A stretch of 64,000 nucleotides of DNA from Pseudoxanthomonas indica (GTDB lineage Bacteria; Pseudomonadota; Gammaproteobacteria; Xanthomonadales; Xanthomonadaceae). Below the pieces are notes generated by a model, which did no database searches, was not told the DNA's origin, and worked only from the letters and a program-made list of their open reading frames with translations. Positions 54,569 to 64,000 of the stretch are shown in pieces. A program made the translations under genes and the position numbers. The stretch's first letter is position 1. Each line of letters opens with the position of its first letter. The stretch covers positions 620,001 through 684,000 of the forward strand of contig NZ_FUZV01000002.1 in NCBI RefSeq assembly GCF_900167565.1, in the 5' to 3' direction.

Positions 54569-55296
54569 ACGACCCCATCGCTTCCCTGATTGCCCGGCTG
54601 TTGGCCGAACGCTGGTTGCCACGCGATGACCGCGCGGTGCGGCAGATGCTGGTCGACGCCGAACTGCGCGACGATCTGGATCGCCGGCTGGCCGCGGCCG
54701 GCCTGCGCCTGCTCGAACACCCATATTCCGGCTACGTCGCGGTAGGCGTGGCGCGCGCCCAGGAGAACGACGTCTTTGGCCACGCGGAAGCGTGGGCGGC
54801 CAGCAACCTGTCGCTCGGCCGCGATGCGCTGGCCTTGCTGGTGGTGCTGTGGGCCTTGCTGGTGTTGCCCAAGCGCCAGCGCCAGATCGCTCGTCAGGAG
54901 GGCGAGCGCGCCCAGGATCAGGAGCAGATGTTCGCCGAACTCAAGCCGGTACCGGTGGGCAGTGAAGTGGTGGAGCCGATCAACGAACGCACACTGCTGG
55001 CCGACTTTGCCGACAAGCTCGGCGGCAAGGGGCGCTTGCAGATGACCTTGGGCACCTTGCAGCGGCAGGGCTTCATCGTCCGCCGCAAGGAACGCATCCA
55101 CGAAGGCCCGCTGCTGGATCTGGCGTTCGACTACGAACGCATCGCCAGCCGGGTCATGGACGGCGCACTGGCCCAGGTGATCGAGGAAGCCCGCCTTTCG
55201 CAGGCCGCAGCAGCGCCGCTGGACGACGTCGTCGACACCGCCGACGACAACCCCGGCGAAGAAGATCAGATCGAGGAGATCGCAGCCGATGTTTGA
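54565..55296 (+). CDS. Kite (winged-helix) subunit of an SMC complex (MukE/MksE/JetB-like)
   Basis: A 243-residue protein between kleisin and SMC. It begins with a helical domain (ASLIARLLAERWLPRDDRAV, RQMLVDAELRDDLDRRLAA) and has a strongly hydrophobic helix (GRDALALLVVLWALLVLP, about residues 90-107) of the kind found at this site in MksE/DUF4194-type subunits. A second winged helix follows (ERTLLADFADKLGGKGRLQ, LGTLQRQGFIVRRKERIH), and the C-terminus is acidic (DDVVDTADDNPGEEDQIEE). The ATG lies in an ATGA overlap with the kleisin gene and its stop is 8 bp inside the SMC gene. It probably binds the kleisin and clamps DNA. Confidence 0.75.
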
Positions 55297-58093
55297 GTTC
55301 CGCCAACTGGAAGTGGTGCACTGGGACTATTGGCAGCGTTACAGCCTGCCGCTGGACGCCTCCATCATCACCGTGGTCGGGCCCAACGGGTCCGGCAAGA
55401 CCACCTTGCTCGACGCCTTGCGCACCTTGCTGGCGATCGATGATCGCGACATGGCGCGCGACTACAAGACCTACCTGCGCCATAACGGCAAACCCTATGC
55501 CTGGCTGCGTGCGGTGGTCAGCAATCCCGCCGATCGGCGCGGCAAGCGGGCGTTCTTCCCCTTGATGGACGAGCAGGTGACCATCGCCTGCCGCGTGCGC
55601 AAGCGCGGCGGTGACTGGTCGCGTGATTACCAGATTGTCGCCGGCGATGTGCCAGTGGAAACGCTGGAACAAGGCGGTGAATGGTTGGGCGTGCGCGATT
55701 ACCGGGTTCGCCTGGCCGGCGCCGGCCTGAGCCGCGCGATTTGCCGCGTGCTGACCCTGGAGCAGGGTGCCACTGACAAGCTCTGCCAACTGTCGCCGCG
55801 CGAACTCCTGCAGCTGGTCTTTGACGTGTTTGAAGACAAGGCCGTGCTGGACGACTACCAGCGCGCCCGCAACGAGCAGTTCGATGTTGAGAAGGAAATC
55901 GGCCAGCTCCAGCAGGGCCTGGCGGAGCTGCACCTGAAGCTGGAATCCACCCGCGCCGACGTCCGTTCCTACGAGGATGGCCAGGCGCTGCGCAACCAGC
56001 GCAACCGGCTGCAGTCGGAAATCATGCCCAAGGTGGAGCTGGCGGATCAGCGCGCCACCATCGAAGGCGCGCGGCCCCGCCTGACCGGGCTGCGTCGCGC
56101 GCTGCGTGAGCGCCAGCGTGGCCATGCACTGCTGGAAGTGCAGGAGAGCCAAGCGAGCGAGCGCCGCGCGCAGTTGCACGATGCCTTGCAGGAAGTGCGT
56201 GCTCGCCAGGGCACGGCCGAATCCACTTTCACCCAGGCACGCGACCATGCGCGTGATGCCGAGGTGCTGGTCAAGCGTCGCGATGATCTGGCGCGCCTGA
56301 CCGGCGGCAAGTCAGGTGACGTCGAAGCATTGAGCCGAGAAGTCGAGGGCGCGCGCCGGCGGCAGGCCGAGCTCAAGCTGGACCATGAGCGTGACCGCCA
56401 ACGCAGCAATGAAGTTGCCGCGCGCGTGGCCGCGCTCAGTGGCGGTGGCCGCGTCGTGGAAAGTTTCGAGCGCGAGTTCCGGGCGGCGCTGGATCACCAG
56501 GGGATCGATCACCAGGTGCTGCCGGAGATTGTCGAGGTCATCGACCCGCAATGGGCCAACGCGGTGGAAGCCGTGCTGGCGCCGTATCGCCATCTGCTGT
56601 TGCTGGCGTCACCCGGTGACGCACGCGCGGCGTGGGAGTTGGGCGAACGGATGCAATACCGCCACTTCGTGGTCGCCGATCGCGCACCGGCGGACAAGCC
56701 CGGCAAGGGATCGCTGCTGGAGGTCGTGCGCTTCCTGGCCAATCCGCCGGCGTGGCTGCCGCGCCAGCTGGATCGCATCCAACGCGTGAACGATGTACAG
56801 GCGGGCCATCGCCTGGCCAAGGGACAGGACTGGATCACCGCCAAGGGATACCTGCGCGAGCAACGCGGCGCCCGCCAGATTGGCGGCGGCGCCCATCATT
56901 TCGGCACGGGCGCACGCCAGGCGCAGTTGATCGAGCTGCGCGCCGAAGCCACCCGGATTCAACAGCGCGCCCATGCACGCGAAGATGAACTGGCCGCCCT
57001 GGGCAAGCAACTCGATGCCAGCCAGGCGCAACTGCTCGGCCTGGGTGCGGACAGCGAACTGGTGACGCGCGCCGCGGAGTTCGCCGACGCCGCAGCGCGC
57101 CTGCCGGACCTGGCCGATGCCGCACAACACGCTGCCCACGCGCTGATGGAAGTGCGAGCCGAGCTTGACCGGCTGGGCGCGGACGACAAGGCCGAGAGTA
57201 TCGCCGCCGCCAGTCGCGCCGGCGAGCTCAAGGCCGTGGGCAACGAACTGCGCGAGCGCCAGCAACAGATCCGCCAGGAACGCGCGCTGCTGGTGCAGCG
57301 CATCGTCGAGTTCCGTCGTCGCCGCGCGCAGATGCCGGTCGCCTGGCGCTCGGCGGACGCGCTGGATGTCGCGCGTTCGGAATACGAAAGCGCCCATGCC
57401 GCACGTCGCGAACTGGAACGCCTGGATGAGCGCCTGGCGCGCGGCGGCTATGTGGAAGACGCGGCCTGCCTGAACCTGCGCGACAAGTTCGCCACCGATC
57501 ACAACGCCCTGGAAACCAGCATCGGCAAGCGTGAAGCGCACCTGCACCGCGCCCGCAAGCTCACCGAAGAGGCGCGTGGCGCCTACATCAATGTGCTGCG
57601 CGCCACCGTGCGCCGCTACCGCAAGAACCTGGCGGCCCTGGGCGAGCTGGCCGGCATCGGCGTGGACGCGGAGCTGCCCGAGCTGGTGAATGAGGACATC
57701 GCGCTGGCGCAAGCCGGCCTGACCGTGCGCTTCGACTTTGATCGCAAGGGCTGGATTGGCCTGGACGATGGCGAAGCCTCCGGCGGCCAGCAGGTGATGA
57801 AATCGCTGCTGCTGCTGGTGGCTTTGCTGCGCGACGAGGACCAGCCGGGCGGCTTTGTCTTCATCGACGAACCGTTTGCGCACCTGGACGTGGCCAACAT
57901 CGAAAAGGTCGGCCGCTTCCTGCGCTCCACCGATGCGCAGTACATCCTGACCACGCCCATCACGCACAACGTCAACGTGTTCGAGCCCTCGGACCTGGTG
58001 CTGGCGACCAGCAAGCGCCGGCCCAACAGCAGTTGGGCCGAACCGGTGGCCGTGCTCAAGCGCGATCGCAGCTCAGAAACGCAGGCCGCCTGA
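55289..58093 (+). CDS. SMC-family ATPase of a three-gene condensin-like complex
   Basis: A 934-residue SMC/MukB-like ATPase. The Walker A motif is ITVVGPNGSGKTTLLDAL (P-loop about 31-39). Coiled coils run from about 200 to 370 and 490 to 700, with a hinge-like globular part at about 395-460 (HQVLPEIVEVIDPQWANAVE). The signature motif is EASGGQQVM (about 829-836) and Walker B is FVFIDEPFAHLD with D-loop. The arms are shorter than MukB and close in length to MksB/JetC. ATP-driven head engagement would drive DNA loop extrusion or topological loading. It closes the operon, with no toprim nuclease gene next to it, unlike Wadjet (JetD/MksG). Confidence 0.82.
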   Translation: MFEFRQLEVVHWDYWQRYSLPLDASIITVVGPNGSGKTTLLDALRTLLAIDDRDMARDYKTYLRHNGKPYAWLRAVVSNPADRRGKRAFFPLMDEQVTIACRVRKRGGDWSRDYQIVAGDVPVETLEQGGEWLGVRDYRVRLAGAGLSRAICRVLTLEQGATDKLCQLSPRELLQLVFDVFEDKAVLDDYQRARNEQFDVEKEIGQLQQGLAELHLKLESTRADVRSYEDGQALRNQRNRLQSEIMPKVELADQRATIEGARPRLTGLRRALRERQRGHALLEVQESQASERRAQLHDALQEVRARQGTAESTFTQARDHARDAEVLVKRRDDLARLTGGKSGDVEALSREVEGARRRQAELKLDHERDRQRSNEVAARVAALSGGGRVVESFEREFRAALDHQGIDHQVLPEIVEVIDPQWANAVEAVLAPYRHLLLLASPGDARAAWELGERMQYRHFVVADRAPADKPGKGSLLEVVRFLANPPAWLPRQLDRIQRVNDVQAGHRLAKGQDWITAKGYLREQRGARQIGGGAHHFGTGARQAQLIELRAEATRIQQRAHAREDELAALGKQLDASQAQLLGLGADSELVTRAAEFADAAARLPDLADAAQHAAHALMEVRAELDRLGADDKAESIAAASRAGELKAVGNELRERQQQIRQERALLVQRIVEFRRRRAQMPVAWRSADALDVARSEYESAHAARRELERLDERLARGGYVEDAACLNLRDKFATDHNALETSIGKREAHLHRARKLTEEARGAYINVLRATVRRYRKNLAALGELAGIGVDAELPELVNEDIALAQAGLTVRFDFDRKGWIGLDDGEASGGQQVMKSLLLLVALLRDEDQPGGFVFIDEPFAHLDVANIEKVGRFLRSTDAQYILTTPITHNVNVFEPSDLVLATSKRRPNSSWAEPVAVLKRDRSSETQAA

Positions 58094-58146
58094 TCGCGCC
58101 ACACGACCCCCGACCCTTCGTTCATCGATAACTCGGTTGTCGCTCC

Positions 58147-58192
58147 CTTCCCCCGCCTGCGGGGGAAGGTGCCCGAAGGGCGGATGGGGGCA
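58147..58192. repeat. REP-like palindromic element after the SMC operon
   Basis: CTTCCCCCGC (58147-58156) pairs with GCGGGGGAAG (58159-58168), then a second small stem GCCC-GAA-GGGC (58171-58181) and GGATGGGGGC. This two-stem layout with the GTGCCCGAAGGGCG core is the dispersed REP-like sequence frequent in xanthomonad intergenic regions. Only one copy is in this window; it may also end SMC transcription. Confidence 0.65.
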
Positions 58193-58215
58193 AGCCGACT
58201 AGTGCGGCGGTCGCA

Positions 58216-59232
<1,017 letters not shown>

Positions 59233-59242
59233 GGGGGCTCCT

Positions 59243-60274
<1,032 letters not shown>

Positions 60275-60310
60275 GGAGTGTCCTTGGAGGAGGGAAACAG
60301 GAGCGGGGTT

Positions 60311-61534
60311 TCAGGCGCAGTCGCGTGCCACCCGCACGGGTGCGTGCTGGCGAGCAGTCGAAGTCCGGCCTTGTACGCGAACGGCGATCAACGCCACCAC
60401 GAACGCCGACAGCGGCACCAGCGCGCCTACCCACGTCAAACGGGTCAGGCCGGCGCCGTGGGCGATCACCACACCACCGAGCCAGGCGCCGAGTGCATTG
60501 CCCAGGTTGAACGCGCCGATGTTCAAGCTCGACGCGAGGCTCTGCGCCGCGCCGGCCTGCTTCAGCACCCACAGTTGCAGCGGCGACACGGTGGCAAAGG
60601 CGGCTGCGCCCAGCAGGCCGGTGAAGACGATCATCGCCACCCGGCTGTGCAGGGCAAAACTCATCAGCCCCATCACCAGCGCCAGCCCCAGCAAGGTGCT
60701 CAACAGCGCCGCGGACAAGCGCCGATCCGCAAAGCGGCCCCCGAGCAGGTTGCCGACGATCATGCCAACGCCGAACACCAGCAGGATGGGCGAGACCGCC
60801 GCATCGGCAAAGCCGGTCACCTGGGTCAGCAGCGGCTGGATGTAGGTGTACACAGTGAACATGCCGCCAAAACCCAGCACGGTCATCAGCAGGCCCAGCA
60901 ACACTTGCGGCCGTGCAATGGCGCGCAGTTCCGCAGCGAAGGCGGGCGGGTTGGCATCGCGCTTTTCGCTGGGCACCAGCCAGGCGATCACCAGCGTGGC
61001 GACCACGCCCATCGCGGCCACGGCCCAGAACGTCGCGCGCCAGCCATGATGCAGGCCCAGCCATGCGCCGGCCGGCACGCCGAGCAGGGTGGCCACGGTC
61101 AGGCCGGTGAACATGATCGAGATGGCCGAGGCCTTGCGGTCTTCACTGACCAGATGCGTGGCGACCACGGCGCCGACCCCAAAGAACGTGCCATGCGCCA
61201 GCGAGGTCACCACCCGCGCGATCATCAACACGGTGTAGTTGGGCGCCAGGGCACAGGCCAGGTTGCCGACGGTGAACAGGATCATCAGCGCCACCAGCAC
61301 CGCCTTGCGCGGCAGGCGGCTGGTCGCGGCGGTAAGCAGCGGGGCGCCGACAAACACGCCCAAGGCATAGCCGGAGATCAGCAGGCCGGCCGCGGCCAGG
61401 GAGACCTGCAGATCTGCGGACACCTGCATCAGCAGGCCCATGATCACGAATTCGGTGGTGCCGATGCCAAAGGCGCCGGCAGTCAGGGCATACAGGGCCA
61501 GCGGCAGGCCAGGGCGGGAAGCGGAGGAGGTCAC
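60311..61534 (-). CDS. MFS efflux transporter (DHA1/AraJ-like)
   Basis: A 407-residue carrier with 12 helices of the DHA1 group: GAFGIGTTEFVIMGLLMQV, ISGYALGVFVGAPLLTAATS and FGVGAVVATHLVSEDRKASA match AraJ/YdhP-type sugar or drug efflux proteins. I place the start at a GTG at 61534, because the upstream reading frame overlaps the operator region. It is divergent from the LysR gene and first of the operon with the two reductases, a frequent layout for xenobiotic response genes. The exported compound is unknown. Confidence 0.85.
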   Translation of the reverse strand: MTSSASRPGLPLALYALTAGAFGIGTTEFVIMGLLMQVSADLQVSLAAAGLLISGYALGVFVGAPLLTAATSRLPRKAVLVALMILFTVGNLACALAPNYTVLMIARVVTSLAHGTFFGVGAVVATHLVSEDRKASAISIMFTGLTVATLLGVPAGAWLGLHHGWRATFWAVAAMGVVATLVIAWLVPSEKRDANPPAFAAELRAIARPQVLLGLLMTVLGFGGMFTVYTYIQPLLTQVTGFADAAVSPILLVFGVGMIVGNLLGGRFADRRLSAALLSTLLGLALVMGLMSFALHSRVAMIVFTGLLGAAAFATVSPLQLWVLKQAGAAQSLASSLNIGAFNLGNALGAWLGGVVIAHGAGLTRLTWVGALVPLSAFVVALIAVRVQGRTSTARQHAPVRVARDCA

Positions 61535-61612
61535 GGCAGGTGTCCAAGCAGCAAGGCAGGCACTGTGAGCCTTCCCCGCTGCGCGAAAAACCGCGAGACT
61601 GCGCAAATACTT

Positions 61613-61627
61613 TCAACGAAAGGTTGA
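61613..61627. promoter_or_regulatory. Candidate LysR binding site
   Basis: TCAAC (61613-61617) and GTTGA (61623-61627) form a perfect 5-bp inverted repeat with 5-nt spacer in the 98-bp gap between divergent genes, 5 bp before the LysR ATG. LysR proteins often bind such interrupted dyads and repress their own gene. Confidence 0.4.
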
Positions 61628-61632
61628 TAATC

Positions 61633-62559
61633 ATGGACCGCGTCGGTGACCTGACCCTGTTCCTGCGCGTGCTGGACCTTGGCTCGATCACCGCGGCCGC
61701 GCGCAGCCTGGATCTGTCCGTGGCCGTGGCCAGCCAGCGACTCAAGCGTCTGGAACGCGAGCTTGGGGTGCGACTGCTGCACCGGACCACGCGCCGCCTG
61801 CACCCCACCCCCGAGGGCGTGGCCCTGGCGCAGCGCGGTCGCCTGCTGGTGGAAGAGCTGGAGTCGCTGGGCGCCGGGCTGCGCGAGGCCGCCGAGGAAG
61901 TGGCGGGCACCCTGCGGGTCACGCTCTCGGCGACCTTTGGCCGGCAATACGTGTCGCCCCTGCTGCCCGCCTTCCTGGCCCGCCACCCCAAGCTGCGCAT
62001 GAGCGTGCATTTGAGTGACCACGTCGTGGACCTGGTCAGCGAAGGCTTCGATCTGGCCATCCGCATCGGCGCGCTGGAAGATTCCGGCATGGTCGCCCGC
62101 CGCATCGCGCCGAATCGGCGCGTGTTGTGTGCGTCGCCCGAGTACCTGCGTCGACGCGGGCGCCCGCTGCACCCGGAACAGCTGGCCGGGCACGAATGCC
62201 TGCTGCTGTTCGGCAGCCAGGGACGCCAGGACCTCTGGCGCCTGCAGGATCCGCAAGGGCGCGAAGTGGCGGTGCGGGTCAACGGGCGCTACGAAAGCAA
62301 CTTCGGCGAACTCTTGCGCGATGCCGCTGTTGCGGGCGAAGGCATCGCTCTGCATTCGCTCTGGCATGTCGCCGAGGACCTGCGCCAGGGCCGATTGCAG
62401 GTGGTGATGCCGACTTATGCGCCGGCGACCACTGCCATCAGCGCGGTCATGCCGCGCCGCCAGCTGGTGCCGCCGCGGGTTCGCGCCTTCGTTGACTTGC
62501 TGGTGGACGCCTACGGCCAGACGCCGCCGTGGGAACTCGACCTGCCACCAAGGGAGTGA
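61633..62559 (+). CDS. LysR family transcriptional regulator
   Basis: A 308-residue LysR regulator of the CrgA/DmlR-like group. The winged helix spans residues 1-60 (MDRVGDLTLFLRVLDLGSIT, SLDLSVAVASQRLKRLEREL, LLHRTTRRLHPTPEG), followed by a substrate-binding domain (GTLRVTLSATFGRQYVSPLL, LVSEGFDLAIRIGAL, GEGIALHSLWHVAEDL). The ATG at 61633 is the family start. It faces the MFS carrier gene and is likely to control the carrier, aldo/keto reductase and MDR reductase operon in response to a small aromatic or carbonyl compound, which cannot be named from sequence. Confidence 0.92.
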   Translation: MDRVGDLTLFLRVLDLGSITAAARSLDLSVAVASQRLKRLERELGVRLLHRTTRRLHPTPEGVALAQRGRLLVEELESLGAGLREAAEEVAGTLRVTLSATFGRQYVSPLLPAFLARHPKLRMSVHLSDHVVDLVSEGFDLAIRIGALEDSGMVARRIAPNRRVLCASPEYLRRRGRPLHPEQLAGHECLLLFGSQGRQDLWRLQDPQGREVAVRVNGRYESNFGELLRDAAVAGEGIALHSLWHVAEDLRQGRLQVVMPTYAPATTAISAVMPRRQLVPPRVRAFVDLLVDAYGQTPPWELDLPPRE

Positions 62560-62580
62560 GGCAGGCCGGCAGGATGGGCC

Positions 62581-63369
62581 TCAGTCGAACGCGAACGCAT
62601 CCAGCGCCAGGCCACCCAGTTCCACATCCCGATGCAGCAAGCGCGCGTGGGTATGTTCGCTGCCGGCGCCAAGCGCGACGTAGAGCGGGTACAGATGTTC
62701 CTGGGTGGGGTGGTTGCGCAGCGCATGCGGCAGGGACTTCCAGTCCAGTGCCGAAGCGATGTCGCCGGCTTCCAGATGCGTGCGCAGCGCATCCGTGAAG
62801 GCCGCGACCCACGGATAGGCGGGCGCGTGGGCGTGTTGCCAGTCCAGTTCGCGCAGGTTGTGCGAAAAGCCGCCCGAGCCCACCACTAGCACGCCGTGCT
62901 GACGCAGGGGCGCCAGCGCGCGACCGACCTGGAAGTGGTCCTCAGCGCTGCCATGCGGGTTCACTGACAAGGCCAACACCGGTATGTCGGCAGCCGGGTA
63001 CATCCGCCGCAGCGGCACCCAGACGCCGTGGTCCAGGCCGTGGCGGTCGTCCTGCTGTGCAGGCAGGCCGGCGTTTGCCAGGCATTCCAGCACCTGCGAC
63101 GCCAGATCGGGAGCGCCCATCGCCGGGTAGCGCAGTTCGTACAGAGCCGCAGGGAAACCACCAAAGTCATGGATCGTCTCGGGCGCGGGCGTCGCGGTGA
63201 CCGTGGTGGTCGGGCGCATGAAATGGGCCGAAGCCACCAGCACGGCCCGGGGCGTGGGCAATGCCTGGCCCAACCGGTCGAGGAAGCGGCCCGTGGCCGA
63301 GTCTTCGATGGCCAGCATCGGCGAGCCATGCGAGAGGAAAAGTGAGGGGAGAAGAGCGGGCGTGTCCAT
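62581..63369 (-). CDS. LigB/DODA-type extradiol dioxygenase
   Basis: A 262-residue class III extradiol ring-cleavage dioxygenase of the 4,5-DOPA dioxygenase (YgiD) type. The metal and catalytic histidines are in LFLSHGSPML, VASAHFMRP, HDFGGFP, GLDHGVWVPLRRMYP and GSGGFSHNL. Relatives in bacteria such as YgiD use zinc or iron and open catechol rings. The start is an ATG at 63369 (MDTPALLPSL); an in-frame ATG at 63381 would add four residues. It is convergent with the LysR gene and divergent from the OmpA-like gene, with no operon partner. Confidence 0.86.
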   Translation of the reverse strand: MDTPALLPSLFLSHGSPMLAIEDSATGRFLDRLGQALPTPRAVLVASAHFMRPTTTVTATPAPETIHDFGGFPAALYELRYPAMGAPDLASQVLECLANAGLPAQQDDRHGLDHGVWVPLRRMYPAADIPVLALSVNPHGSAEDHFQVGRALAPLRQHGVLVVGSGGFSHNLRELDWQHAHAPAYPWVAAFTDALRTHLEAGDIASALDWKSLPHALRNHPTQEHLYPLYVALGAGSEHTHARLLHRDVELGGLALDAFAFD

Positions 63370-63604
63370 GGGGGACAGCATGGTCCACCGACGGCCCCGG
63401 ACCAAGCCCGCCGGCGGTACCGATGTGTTGCATGGAGAACATTGGTATACGTGTGCTACCCATCCCCGCCTGCAGGTGTTAGGGTCGCGCCCCATGCGTT
63501 CGTGAACATCCGCCCAAGGGCGCAAACCCTTGTGGCATGGGGATCGCGAATGGGACAGGCGCCGTTCGGCGGAAGGACCCGCAGGGAGCCATGTAACGCT
63601 TACT

Positions 63605-63658
63605 TGTTATAGTACCGTTAACACAGTCTTCACGCTGTTCCGCATAATCTGTTCAGGA
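63605..63658 (+). promoter_or_regulatory. Candidate promoters and long leader of the OmpA-like gene
   Basis: An extended -10, TG-T-TATAGT, lies at 63605-63613. A second -10-like CATAAT is at 63653-63658 with TTCACG (63629-63634) 18 bp upstream. Either gives a leader of about 100-150 nt before the AAGGAG at 63751. The rest of the 63370-63762 gap holds no gene. Confidence 0.45.
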
Positions 63659-63762
63659 TGGCGCGCGTCCTACAGCCGTCTGTTTACGATAAGAAAGCTC
63701 GAGAGAACGCGTAGAGCATTTCGGTTTTTCTTACCACCGATGATTTTGACAAGGAGCTGCAA

Positions 63763-64000
63763 ATGAACAAGAAACTGCTTTGTGCCGCGCTGCTGAGCGG
63801 TCTGAGCCTGGCGCAGGCCGCTTCGGCCCAGGAGTTCGACGACCGTTGGTACCTGACCGGTTCCGCCGGCATCAACGTCCAGGACAACGACCGCAACACC
63901 GACGATGCTCCGTTCGGTGCCATCGGTCTGGGCAAGTTCATCAGCCCGAACTGGTCCCTTGATGGTGAAATCAACTATCAGAACACCCAGTTCGAACGCG
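63763..64000 (+). CDS. OmpA-family outer-membrane protein (5' part only)
   Basis: The first 79 codons of an exported barrel protein, cut by the window end. A signal peptide (MNKKLLCAALLSGLSLAQA, cleavage after ASA) precedes a barrel start with WYLTGSAGINVQDNDRNTDD, GAIGLGKFISPNWSLDGEIN and a strand cut at YQNTQFER. This is the xanthomonad OmpA-like sequence, usually followed by a C-terminal peptidoglycan-binding domain, which cannot be checked here. A strong AAGGAG site precedes the ATG. It would be an abundant structural protein linking outer membrane and wall. Confidence 0.85.
   Translation, partial: MNKKLLCAALLSGLSLAQAASAQEFDDRWYLTGSAGINVQDNDRNTDDAPFGAIGLGKFISPNWSLDGEINYQNTQFER

Overview
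This is a GC-rich chromosomal segment from a gammaproteobacterium of the Xanthomonadaceae/Lysobacteraceae. The markers are a fused aspartokinase/diaminopimelate decarboxylase, a MurL/MurD2 peptidoglycan pair (the L-glutamate epimerization route known from Xanthomonas oryzae), the Xanthomonas-type Rrf2 regulator in front of sufB, large Caulobacter/Xanthomonas-style TonB receptors and an OmpA-like gene. The genus cannot be fixed from this sequence. I saw no rRNA, tRNA, CRISPR array, insertion sequence or phage gene. Genes are tightly packed, with many ATGA/GTGA overlaps.

Layout. 1-8.5 kb: start of a suf operon (Rrf2 regulator, then sufB, which runs off the left edge), a c-type cytochrome lipoprotein, a SET-domain lysine methyltransferase, a DUF5916/CBM9-type outer-membrane protein, several small envelope or unknown genes including an M23 peptidase and a TerB-like protein, and an HU protein with a histone-H1-like lysine/alanine tail. 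8.7-18 kb: an EF-G paralogue, OsmC, an alpha/beta hydrolase, a glycine-zipper protein, a secreted amidohydrolase, a two-component pair and two tandem PhzF-family genes. 18-24 kb: an operon for cell-wall precursors, lysAC - unknown four-helix membrane protein - murL - murD2. 24-26.6 kb: a dienelactone hydrolase, ispB and ssb.

26.7-49.2 kb is an accessory carbohydrate locus. A TonB receptor, a hexuronate-type MFS carrier, an esterase and a secreted unknown protein form one operon. A FadR-type GntR regulator heads a reverse operon with an enolase-superfamily dehydratase, a DapA-superfamily aldolase and a 954-residue secreted protein of unknown family. A divergent operon encodes an aldose epimerase-like protein, a KDPG-type aldolase and a 2-keto-3-deoxygalactonokinase. 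An SDR dehydrogenase sits at the left end. A nearly identical 22-bp element lies in two divergent promoter regions 12 kb apart, which suggests one regulon. The logic is uptake, secreted depolymerization, import of an acidic sugar, dehydration to a 2-keto-3-deoxy acid, phosphorylation and cleavage to pyruvate plus glyceraldehyde-3-phosphate. Next to it is a second TonB receptor behind a TPR lipoprotein and an atypical FkbM-like methyltransferase.

49.3-64 kb: a GST, a SleB-type hydrolase, FadH, then a three-gene SMC complex (kleisin, kite and SMC ATPase) with no nuclease gene beside it, a REP-like palindrome, a LysR-controlled oxidoreductase/efflux cluster, a LigB-type dioxygenase and the start of an OmpA-like gene. 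The SMC complex, the carbohydrate locus with its shared operator, and the pairing of a SET methyltransferase with a lysine-tailed HU are the most interesting items.
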